From Hexactinellida sp. DTS-2022 (lineage: Eukaryota; Porifera; Hexactinellida): a DNA stretch of 64,000 nucleotides. The notes beneath the pieces were generated by a model that did not search any database, was not told the origin of the DNA, and saw only the letters and a program-made list of their open reading frames with translations. The translations under genes were made by a program, and so were the position numbers. This document shows, in pieces, positions 55,242 through 64,000 of this stretch. The stretch lies in the NCBI GenBank assembly GCA_028753945.1, contig JAPNXP010000005.1:3286001-3350000 (forward strand), in the 5' to 3' direction. Positions within the stretch are counted from its first letter, which is position 1. The number at the start of each line of letters is the position of its first letter.

Positions 55242-55631
55242 GTTGCAACATATTTTGAAAACAGTTATATTGGGAAGAAATTGTCAGATCAAACTCGCAG
55301 AACACCGATTTATCCCATACGCATTTGGAACATGTATGGAAGGATGAACCTCAGACTTTCAAGAACAAACAACTCAGTTGAGGGTTGGCATAATGCAATG
55401 AAATCAAGTTTTTCCTCACTTCACCCTTCATTATGCAAGTTTTTGAAGTATATTCAGAGGGAACAGGCTTTTCAGGAAGCAAAACTTTTCAAATGGGAGG
55501 CTGGAGATGTGCCAACAAGATTAAAAGAAAGTGTCGCACGGGATGAGAGGCTTTTACATCTTGTTACAGATTATGTAAATCGGGATACACTGACATACTT
55601 AAGAGGGATAAGTTACAATTTTGAATTTTAA
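55242..55631 (+). pseudogene. MULE transposase C-terminal fragment
   Basis: Intact frame beginning right at the P-like terminus: VATYFENSYIGKKL, IRIWNMYGRMNLRLSRTNNSVEGWHNAMKSSFSSLHPSLCKFLKYIQREQ and AGDVPTRLKES. TNN-x-VEGWHN and HP-x-L-x-KFL-x2-IQ are hallmarks of the MULE C-terminal third, the part missing from the copy at 33190-34140. The start codon in this frame comes from the P-like end (ATG|GTTGCA), so the piece is truncated, not a complete gene. It ends at a stop at 55631. Confidence 0.82.
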
Positions 55632-55734
55632 TGGATACCTATTTCGTATACATTCATAGATACTTATTCATTCCTTCATACTAACTTTCTTTCAAATCTA
55701 TTGAACTTTACATTTGTCAGATTTTAAATATTTT

Positions 55735-55831
55735 ATGACGAAATTTCCATGAACGAATTTTCCTTAGGACGAGATTTCCGGGACGAAATTTCCGTGGACA
55801 AAATTTCCATGGACGAGATTTCCGCTATTCA
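55735..55831. repeat. ~16-bp tandem repeat (ACGAAATTTCC)
   Basis: Six imperfect units with GACGA(A/G)ATTTCC(A/G)TGG. It lies just 3' of the MULE fragment and resembles the repeat-built MULE ends at 47979 only loosely. Confidence 0.75.
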
Positions 55832-55900
55832 TATTGCCTGTAGACAAGAATCGAAAAAATTTCGCTATAAGAGCCCGAAATTATTATATTCTTCTTTGTT

Positions 55901-56013
55901 TATATCGATGTAATTAAAAGGCTCACTTTGGTTGTGATCCTTTTAATTACATCGATATAAATCAACTCCCGTTATAACGAAGTCCAGTAATTGGACTTCG
56001 TTATAACGGGAGT
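55901..56013. repeat. Two adjacent hairpins
   Basis: 55901-55959: 21-bp arms starting tatatcgatgtaattaaaa. 55965-56013: 49-bp near-perfect palindrome with arms actcccgttataacgaagtc. The second resembles two pogo-like ends joined tip to tip. Confidence 0.85.
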
Positions 56014-56114
56014 CACTTCTAAACCTGGATAACATCCCGCATAAGACAATTAATCATTAACTAATAAAGGTCATCCTTTGGTAATCTAATTATTTAGTTT
56101 TAAATAATTAATAT

Positions 56115-57246
56115 CTAAGTAATCAGTAAATTCATTGATTGACTCGTAGATATTAAATCCACCCGTAATATTGGTTCATAATGTACTCCATTATGATTAA
56201 TATAGATAGAGCCTGCATTATTTCCTGGAGGAGATTCCAAAGTATCAACTAGTTTAGCACCTCTGCCTGAGAATACCATCCACTTGTTACCCATGTCTGA
56301 ACTAAATACCCAAATATCCGTATGCAATAATAAAGCTATTGCAAATAACTCCACATCAGTACCCCACGTAGAATTCCTCTTCATATTTGATTTCACTACA
56401 TAGTCTGCCACGTTACGATAGTTGATTACACTCCTATAAATTTATTGACAATAAATTATTGCTTGCTTCCTTCAGCTTACTAACCATATTCTTTACAACT
56501 TTCAACCGTACTAAATTAAAACTATCAATTTTTCCAGTCAACCAGTATGATAATGATACAATTAAACAATTTCCTTCTCCAGGAATTCGCAATCACTTCG
56601 AAGGAACATATTATTTTAAATTAGAATTAGCTGGGATATTATCTCTTATGGAATTTGTAGAATCCGACAACTGTAAATGATAATATTCAGCAACTTCTTC
56701 TATCCCCGATATGAAATTGGTTGGATTGCCGGTAACTTATATTCCATGGTAGCCACTTCTACTAAATCTAAATCACTAATTATTTAAACTTCACTTACAA
56801 GTAATATATCATCAATAACTTTAGCAACATCTACTGAATTTTCTTCACAAATTGTAGCTTCCTCTCTGTCTGTTGAACTTTTACTTATACTTTCTACATT
56901 AAAACTTTTACTCTTACTACTTTAACTTTTAGACTTGAAATTTTTAAATATCGTACTAACTTTATCAACAGTTGGTTTAATAGAACTAAATTACTCTTCT
57001 TACATCTAGACCACTCCTCTTTGCACTCCTCCTCATTCTCCACGCGTAATCTCTTCTTAGGTTTAAACACTTTATGAGCCAGTGGAGTGAAAGCAAATTT
57101 AAACGCCGCGATCATATCGTCTATGTTATTATAAACTGTTCTGATGAAATCGGCAGCTCGTATCCCTATCTCTGAATTAAATATGCTGTGTTTAACAATT
57201 CTGAACCAATTCTGAACAATCGCATTATTGTCTGTTGCAGTGGGAA
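56115..57246 (-). pseudogene. Transposase-tail plus OTU cysteine-protease pseudogene
   Basis: Upstream part (57040-57246): TATDNNAIVQNWFRIVKHSIF and IRAADFIRTVYNNIDDMIAAFK, resembling the TNN-x-x-E-x-WF tail of a DDE transposase. Downstream (56420-56760, interrupted by stops) RIPGEGNCLIVSLSYWLTG carries the OTU catalytic Cys in GEGNC. The intact 98-codon frame 56115-56411 has STWGTDVELFAIALLL, DIWVF and GVHYEPIL, with the OTU catalytic His in HYEP. OTU enzymes remove ubiquitin; such domains are often carried by invertebrate TEs. A MITE at 57256-57402 interrupts the gene further upstream. The fusion is inferred from order and strand. Confidence 0.72.
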
Positions 57247-57255
57247 TTGTTCAAG

Positions 57256-57402
57256 CAGTGTTGGCGCCAAGAGTGGTCAGCTCACCACTCTATCAAAATG
57301 CTTGACCAACCTCCTGACTATACTATATTTGGTGTTTGACCCAAAAATACACAGCTGACCCATGGGTGACCACCTAGTGGTGGAGCACACACGCCGCCAC
57401 TG
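57256..57402. mobile_element. 147-bp hAT MITE
   Basis: Ends CAGTGTTGGCGCCAAG and, inward from the right, CAGTGGCGGCGTGTG. Flanks gttcaag (57249-57255) and gttacaag (57403-57410) form an 8-bp duplication with one base lost. It contains repeated CCACCACTA / GGTGAGC segments. Confidence 0.75.
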
Positions 57403-58735
57403 GTTACAAGCACACATTGTGGATGTCATTCTTCTTGCATTTGTTAATAATTATATAATTATCACCTACCATTGCATTATAACAACAAGAATAATTCATT
57501 GTTTACTGATCCAGTTTGAATTCCAATCATCTGATGTCTAGTTATGTAGATTCAATAATAATTTACTATTATTAGTTGAAACTCAATACTAGAATGGGAA
57601 CTAAGAGGGAGCGAATGAATTGTGTTACATTACGTAGATAGTATAAATGATTAGAGCTGTACCGGATTAGAGATACTCTACTCCGGCCGGATCCGGATAT
57701 CCGGTACTCAATTATTCGGGCCGGATATCCGGCTAAATGTGTATTTGACAAATGATACCATAATATCACATCAAGAACAAGTTCTGCTAATTCTTGATTA
57801 ATTTTACATACAGTATACTAAGCTTGAGGTTTTTATGGAGGCTTCTAAAATTATTTATGTGATTCCACAATTGATACAGTAAATGATTAGGCTTTCTAGG
57901 GTTTTTTTTAAGGCCGATCTTGGTGTATAATTTGCACCAAGATTTTTTGGAATTACACCACGATTTGGGTCGACAGAGTCTCTACAGTGTTGAGTTGCAC
58001 CACGATTAAGGGTCGGCCGCGGCCGATACAGTCTTGAGTTACACCAAGACCGCGCTAAGTTGCACCAAGGTCTCAACTTTAAAATAAATCCTGTGCTTTC
58101 AATCGCATTCACCTTCGGTAAATAAGATCTTTTCAATAACATATTTATTTTCAATTCCTATATAATTTTTGTGATGGCTTTTGAGGAATTCCATGTCAAA
58201 TCAACCAGTCATTTCACCACTATCAATCGATTTGTCTGTAAATTGCTGTGTAACAAGCTACTAGCAAGTCTAGACCCTCCTCAAAATCTTAGACCAATCG
58301 GTAGAGTGCTTTTTGATTTATGACTTCACAAAATTAACTTTATTTGTTGATTATCCAAACATTTTTCAAAATTGTGAAGCACCATCTCACTTCAAACTAG
58401 TATAACTTTTGATATAATTGGCCAATTCTTTTACTAATGGCTATACTTATGTTTTAATATATGGAGAATTCAAATCAGATGGATATATTAAGTTATCAGT
58501 TGTTTTATTAGTGAAAATTAGAACTGACACCAATTCCGGAGGTAGAACCGGAACCATGACATAGCAAAAATGATTACTATCAGATCTCTTTTATTTTTTG
58601 GTAATTTATTGTATGGAGTCTTAAGTCATTGTGTAGAAAATTTCACTATGGTTTCCATCTCTTCCCAATGAGTTATTCACATTTTTGTTCCTCTAAACGC
58701 TTTTTATGTGATGCTACAATTATTAATGTTTTATA

Positions 58736-60068
58736 AAAGGGAAAATTCCAAAAATACTCAAGTTTTTAAAAAAATTCCAAATATACTCAACTTTTTACTG
58801 ATACTCAAATATAAAACTAGATCTTTCCGAATCTACTCAAGTTTTTCAAAATAATTCCAAATCTACTCAAGTTTTTCAGAATAATTCCAATTCTGCTCAA
58901 GTTTTTCAATAAATTCCAAATCTACTCAACTTTTCAGTAAATTCACAGATCTACTCAAATTTAAAAAGGCTATATTTAGTCTATCTTATATATTAAATCA
59001 CAATGTTTTTGTGTTTGTTTGTTTGTGTGTTTGTTCAGAATTGATTGAGGAACTGGTAAAAGCTACAGACCTAAAATTTGGCAGTGGGGTGGGGAATACT
59101 AGTATTGTATGTACAAACAAGTTCAATATCTAAAAAGATATTCAAAATCTTCCATCACAAAAGGTGTCAAAACCTTTAGCCAATTAAATTCGAGGGTTGT
59201 TCCAGTATGGATTAGCAGCTAGCATTTCAATTAGTATAATCGAATGCTTTAGTCAGTTTAGTGTCTGTCAAATGTTAAGTGTGCATTATGGAATACTGAG
59301 AAAGTAATCTAATTGATCGAGAGGAAGTTCAGGCATTTAATCAGTTATTTGTGTAATGTCTGTCTAGCCATACATTTCTAACATTCCATTGTGTTATTTG
59401 ATATCAAATTATTATCAATCAATGCAATAACTTCTCCACATCCCAAAGTTAGGGGTCCACTGGTACAGTTTCTTAGTGATATTTAATTATATATTTGGAA
59501 TTGGTATATTATTATACACGGACAAGCTTATATATCTAGAAAATTATCTGTTCAAATTTGCATAAATATCCAAATTATTTAACCTGTCCTTATAGAAACC
59601 TGTAGCTAGGATGAACGGATATAAATAGACGGCTAGCGGCCAACCATCAAGAACGACATTTAATTTGAAAAGCAGATGCTTTAAATACAAGCGAGGGCCG
59701 TAGGCCCGAGTACAAGTTGTAAGGACGCGCGTAGAGCAGACTAGCAGATTGTACTAATAAATATTTTTTGTGGTTGGGATCTCCATACTAGTTTCAATAA
59801 TCCAATAAAACTTGAGTATATTCGGAATAATCCAATAAAACTTGAGTATATTTGGAATAATCCAATAAAACTTGAGTATATTCGGAATAATCCAATAAAA
59901 CTGGAGTATATTTGGAATAATCCAATAAAACTTGAGTATATTTCGAATAATCCGGTAAAACTTGAGTATATTTGGAAAAACTTGAGTATATTTAGAAATT
60001 AGTTGAGTATTGTTGAGTATATTTGGAAATTTTTAAAAAACTTGAGTATTTTTGGAATTTCCCTTTTA
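58736..60068. mobile_element. Element with 30-bp repeat arrays in inverted orientation at both ends
   Basis: Ends AAAAGGGAAAATTCCAAAAA and inverse. Left array 58755-58960 (CCAAATCTACTCAAGTTTTT units, 6-7 copies), right array 59795-60055 (AATCCAATAAAACTTGAGTA units, 7-8 copies), mutually inverted. A ttttata / ataaaa context on the flanks is compatible with TA insertion. Confidence 0.8.
58980..59757 (+). mobile_element. Helitron candidate at the centre of the nest
   Basis: Starts TCTATCTTATATATTAAATC followed by GTTTGTTTGTTTGTGTG, the usual form of many animal Helitron 5' ends. Near the 3' side is a GAGGGCCGTAGGCCC hairpin (59694-59709), and a CTAA|T at 59754-59758 could be the CTRR terminus. 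No helicase gene, so it would be non-autonomous. The exact 3' end is uncertain. Confidence 0.45.
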
Positions 60069-61660
60069 TAAAAACATCATACTGGCTAAGACCATGCTCT
60101 ATTTCTATCATATTGATAAATATTTCCTATTTTATAATTATTATCACCAGTGTATTATACAGCCATTTGTAAATACGCTCCAATCCTGGTTTGATGCAAT
60201 TTTTATACGCCAAAATCACAAATCAATGTTACCGTATAGGAGAGGATTCCAAATTTTCGCGCATCAAAATCAATTTTTCCAAAAATCATACTCCAAAAGG
60301 ACCGTCTAATTCGTGATTATCACTAATTCCAACAGCATTATACAATTGATATATGCATTAGAAATACACAATGACTTAAGACTCCATACGATAAATTACC
60401 AAAAAATAAAAGAGATCTGAAAGTAATCATTTTGCTACGTCATGGTTCCGGTTCTACTTCCGGAATTGGTTTAAGTTCTAATTTTCACTAATAAAACAAC
60501 TGATAACTTAATTAACCCATCTGATTTGAATTCTCCATATATTAAAACATAAGTATAGCAATTAGTAAAAGAATTGGCCAATTATATCAAAAGTTATACT
60601 AGTTTGAAGTGAGATGGTGCTTCACAATTTTGAAAAATGTTTGGATAATCAACAAATAAAGTTAATTTTGTGACGTCATAAATCAAAAAGCACTCTACCG
60701 ATTGGTCTAAGATTTTGAGGAAGGTCTAGACTTGCTAGTAGCTTGTTACACAGCAATTTACAGACAAAACGATTGATAGTGGTGAAATGACTGGTTGATT
60801 TGACATGGAATTCCTCCTTTCCTATTTTGCTTGAAATGTTGCATTTATAATCAATCCCAGCATGAGTGAAATTTGGCATTTTTCTCACTATCTAAGAACG
60901 ATTCTTTCAGAGCACTCTGTAATGAATGTGATGCCAATACATATATCACGTGGTAAAATCCTAAAATATATAGCACGTCACAATTGTGGAACCATATAAA
61001 ACATTCATATCCAAAAATTTACAACAATAAAAAAAACAATAAATGAAAATCCTCTTGTAGACATTCACAACAAAGTGATCATATATTTTTCAATCAACTA
61101 GTTCTGCTATTACACATTATCTAAATTCTACTCCAAGAATATCTATACAAGAAAACCTGTAGCAGACATTAGAACGACAGGAAATGGACAGTTAATGACC
61201 TTAGAGCTATGGAAATTCACTTTATATTCGGAGAGATAGTTATTCTTTAATTAATACACAAATACAATTGGAACCGTTATCCGGCCGGATAGTTGTTCAT
61301 ATCCGGATACAGCCGGACACCGGATTAGAACCGGATATCCGGTACAGCCCTATAAATGATATGACTAATATTGATGTTAATGATGAAATAAAAGTAAGCT
61401 TTAATAACTAAAATTATGAGATCGAAATTGAAACATTTTGGAGAAATTAATAAAATTCTGAAAGAAATTACTAGCGACCCCTCTTTTCTTTTCGGGGGAA
61501 TGAATTATAATATATATAGAGAAAGTACCTGTAAAGTTTGAATCGATTCTGCTTATATTTGATCTCGGAAAATTGAGTTCAAAGTTTGGAAAGAGAACAC
61601 CATAAAAACAGAGATTTACTCCATTTTCTAAAGACTGATTTGTCTGTTATTTAGGGAGTA

Positions 61661-61785
61661 CAGTGGATGCCGGTTATAAGCAAACTGTCGGGAACTGTAC
61701 TTAATGTGCTTATAACCGACATAAATTAAATAGGGTATATGGCAACCGTTTTCCAAAATAGTGTCCTTATATCCGACATCTACTG
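61661..61785. mobile_element. 125-bp pogo-like MITE, TA duplication
   Basis: Ends CAGTGGATGCCGGTTATAAG and, inward from the right, CAGTAGATGTCGGATATAAG, flanked by TA at 61659-61660 and 61786-61787. An internal GCTTATAACCGAC block repeats the tip. Confidence 0.85.
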
Positions 61786-61787
61786 TA

Positions 61788-62264
61788 TTCGAGAATCTAA
61801 TAACATTGAGGTAACCCTCCGTGTCTCCTCTAACGGATGATACCAAAATAAACTAGATTCAATTTGATATTAGATAGGAATTGACACTTTGAACTATTTT
61901 GAAGTTGACTTTCCTAATTTCGACTTCCACTAATTTTCCCAACTTCAAGTTTGAATGTTTATAACTCGAAACTTTTGGGAATTTTGAAATAATATTTTAA
62001 TCACATAAACCTCCTTCTCTCAAAAGTATAATGCCAATTTTTCAGAAATGTAACTATATTTAGAGATAGTGATTTTTGATGAGATACCAATGCGTTTTGA
62101 ATGATAAAAATTACCAACAGAAAGTTAAAAAATTTGAAAATAAATAATGTCAAGGATAACCTCCGTATCTCTGATAACTAGGAGTCAAATATTTGACTGA
62201 AGTGAGTCTGGTCGAATACTAAGCCAACTTCACAGTCATAAATAAATATGCATAATTAAATATA
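61788..62264. other. AT-rich non-coding stretch
   Basis: No supported feature. Confidence 0.3.
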
Positions 62265-62330
62265 CAGTCGACTCCGCTAAATAGTCACCTCGGGACCAAG
62301 TTACTTTGGCCCAATTAAAAGGAGAAATAT
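62265..62330. repeat. Solo pogo-like MITE left end
   Basis: TACAGTCGACTCCGCTAAAT then CACCTCGGGACC. No right end was found. Confidence 0.4.
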
Positions 62331-62518
62331 TTACCAGGTGGATATATTAAGATATACTTTTAACTTTTTTTATACTTTTAACTTTTTCCAATTTATACAT
62401 ACTAGTTTTATATCTTTAACAGGCCTTCTCTATTCTGATACCAAATACATCATCAAAATGGATTTCTAATAATATTCGCTCCGAGTGATCGAGTCTACTT
62501 TCATTCCAGGGTCATATA

Positions 62519-62643
62519 ACAAAAAGTACACAGAGCATGCTCATAAGGTACACAGAGCATGCTCATAAGGTACATAGAGCATGCTCGTATAAAAGTACAT
62601 AGAGCATGCTCGTAAAAAGTACATAGAGCATGCTCGTATAAAA
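62519..62643. repeat. ~24-bp tandem repeat with GAGCATGCTC palindrome, five copies
   Basis: Each unit reads agtacatagagcatgctcgt with small variants (ca/ta, spacing of A's). Confidence 0.92.
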
Positions 62644-62899
62644 GCATACAAATAAATGCGAATTTGGAAATATATTCAATTCTTAATAAGATCTAATATA
62701 GATGTTCTAAAATAATGCTACAATTATTACGACGTGTATTATTTTTATAAGTGTTGCTATAAGTGTGTATCAAATTGGAACGCAATTCATAAGTAGTAAA
62801 TATTATACTTGTGATTATTATATTAGGGTAGTGGCGTAGCCAGACCTTGAGGCCAACCTGGGCACACTTGGGGCACTCACCCACGGCGTGGCCAAAATA

Positions 62900-63528
62900 C
62901 AGGCCCGGATTTACCATACGGCAGATGCGGCATATGCCGGGGGCCCCCGCGCTTTTGTATTTTTGGGCCCCGCGCGGTGGGTAGTTTTCATTTTTGAAAA
63001 AATGTTCGTAATCGATGGACTAACTTTATTTGTCACAGTTGAGTATACTACTACGTAGTCTCTTTGTCCCGCGTTTTTTGCTCCTGTGAAATCCCGTAAA
63101 CATAACTTTTAGAAGATCCACGATAAGGTTTATTATTATTTTCACAATCAGCCAGATTTTACCTATAAGTATATCTATGTATGTAGATTAACTAGAAAAC
63201 AGTAATTTTTTAATTTTTATATTCGATATTATTAGGCATGTGTCATGCACTAGACAAGTACATTGAATATCAGACTAAACTCTGATGTATATTTCCTTAC
63301 AAGTAAAGATGCAGGTGAAATGTTAATGGAGTAGGGGACAAAAGGAACTGCGTTTAATCTTAAATATTTTCTGAGTAAGGGAAATTTTCCCTTGCACTCC
63401 ATGAACCATCCCACCAAAACTCAGCATTCCGTGAGCAAAAAACGGCAATATTATTCGTTTGCAATACGATCAAGGGGCCCCGCGATGAAAATATGCCGCG
63501 GGCCCCGAACAACCCTAATCCGTCCCTG
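62900..63528. mobile_element. 629-bp hAT MITE with 8-bp duplication
   Basis: Ends CAGGCCCGGATTTACCAT and, inward from the right, CAGGGACGGATTAGGGTT, both followed by GGCATAT and GGGGCCC blocks. Flanks ccaaaata (62892-62899) and ccagaata (63529-63536), 7 of 8 identical. Same family as the left end at 11968. A TAGTGGCGTAGCC end at 62828 just outside suggests it landed in another hAT-like element. Confidence 0.82.
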
Positions 63529-63785
63529 CCAGAATAAAATCTAGGGGGGTCAAAGGTAAATCCAGCGAGCGATCGAATGGGGGCCTGCGGGTATAACCCC
63601 GTTAAAAAAATTAACAGAGTTTATGTTAACTACCAAAGCATTATTGTTCTTGCTGGTACTAGTCATGCAATCATTCATTATAATAATAGGGGATACGGCA
63701 TCCCATACTACTAAGTAATTTTAGCTATAATATTTTATTATACTAGCGCGCTAGGCTTGCTGAGTTGCTTCCAGACCTGTAATAC

Positions 63786-63818
63786 CCACACAACAACCGC
63801 TAAGCGGTTGTTGTGTGG
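63786..63818. repeat. 33-bp perfect hairpin
   Basis: 16-bp arms (ccacacaacaaccgct and inverse) with a single central base, near the window end. Confidence 0.9.
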
Positions 63819-64000
63819 TACTAATCACAACAACTCTCGTTATTAGTGTACATTAGTTCCAGATACAATAATTACCTTCCATTATTTATAACAATCTCAT
63901 AGCGAAGTGACGTCGAGTTATTGAATCTCAGTGTGACATAAATGCTACCAGAATATTGATGCGGCTACCTAAAATATTGTTGCGGCCAAGCCCGCACCTG

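Larger units (their letters stand above)
58184..60817. mobile_element. Long inverted-repeat element nested in the hAT
   Basis: Arms 58184-58660 and 60360-60817 are inverted copies with scattered changes, starting gaggaattccatgtcaaatc. The arms hold no gene; a 70-codon minus-strand frame at 60676-60888 appears only in one arm. The centre is occupied by 58736-60068. Confidence 0.8.
57652..61352. mobile_element. hAT element with perfect 8-bp duplication, hosting three nested elements
   Basis: Inverted ends TAGAGCTGTACCGGATTAGA and, inward from the right, TAGGGCTGTACCGGATATCC, rich in ATCCGG palindromes. Identical flanks taaatgat at 57644-57651 and 61353-61360. It has no transposase of its own: about 1 kb is hAT sequence and the rest is the nest 58184-60817. 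At 57920-58075 it carries five copies of a TT(G/A)CACCA(A/C)GA motif. Confidence 0.85.

Noticed and set aside
62510-62650. CRISPR-like array
   Set aside because: Linkers are 12-15 bp, similar to each other and not spacers.
62693-62917. 74-codon minus-strand frame
   Set aside because: Runs over a hAT-like end; no motif or conserved context.

Overview
The window is AT-rich eukaryotic, probably invertebrate (arthropod-like), DNA. Coding pieces lie in short open stretches broken by frameshifts and stops, GT-AG introns are visible, there is no operon layout, and nearly everything recognisable is a transposable element (TE) or a fragment of one. I cannot name the species. The only sequence that looks like an ordinary host gene is one 66-codon exon of a cytidine deaminase (23632-23829, minus strand), with the end of a P-like transposon about 20 bp inside the following intron.

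Layout. 1-7 kb: a hAT-type MITE with target-site duplication (TSD), a minus-strand LINE (ORF1 plus endonuclease), a second LINE 3' end split by a G-rich MITE, and inverted repeat arms. 7-12 kb: long inverted repeats enclosing a degenerate gene fragment (8083-8690), a 1.08 kb foldback and smaller MITEs. 12.4-16.4 kb: a full-length P-like (THAP) element with two tandem Helitron-like insertions. 16.4-19.5 kb: satellites, a diverged tandem duplication and a GC-rich hAT MITE, bracketed by inverted repeats. 20-23.6 kb: a foldback half fused to the best-preserved P-like gene, then the cytidine deaminase exon. 24.7-27.9 kb: a decayed locus coding in order a zinc-finger segment, a RecQ-type helicase, a DDE-transposase-like region and a tudor-like end. 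28.2-30.5 kb: an element with about 610 bp inverted arms. 30.6-33.0 kb: a hAT transposase pseudogene. 33.2-36.3 kb: a FLYWCH/MULE pseudogene and a P-like copy. 36.5-45.4 kb: TA-flanked MITEs and a second full-length P-like element (40216-44121). 45.6-47.3 kb: an intron-bearing P-like copy. 48.0-49.6 kb: a MULE-like element with 9-bp TSD. 49.7-55.2 kb: P-like fragments, one split by a 3.8 kb Mutator-superfamily element encoding a PHD finger. 55.2-57.4 kb: a MULE C-terminus and a transposase-tail/OTU-protease pseudogene. 57.7-61.4 kb: a four-level nest starting with a hAT element. 61.6-64 kb: more MITEs and minisatellites.

The main theme is a P-superfamily burst: seven THAP-bearing copies in at least three terminal-repeat subfamilies, two with clear 7-bp TSDs, and a foldback MITE whose ends and 7-bp TSD place it in the same family. 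Two lineages differ by an intron inside the THAP zinc finger. No transposase gene here looks intact.
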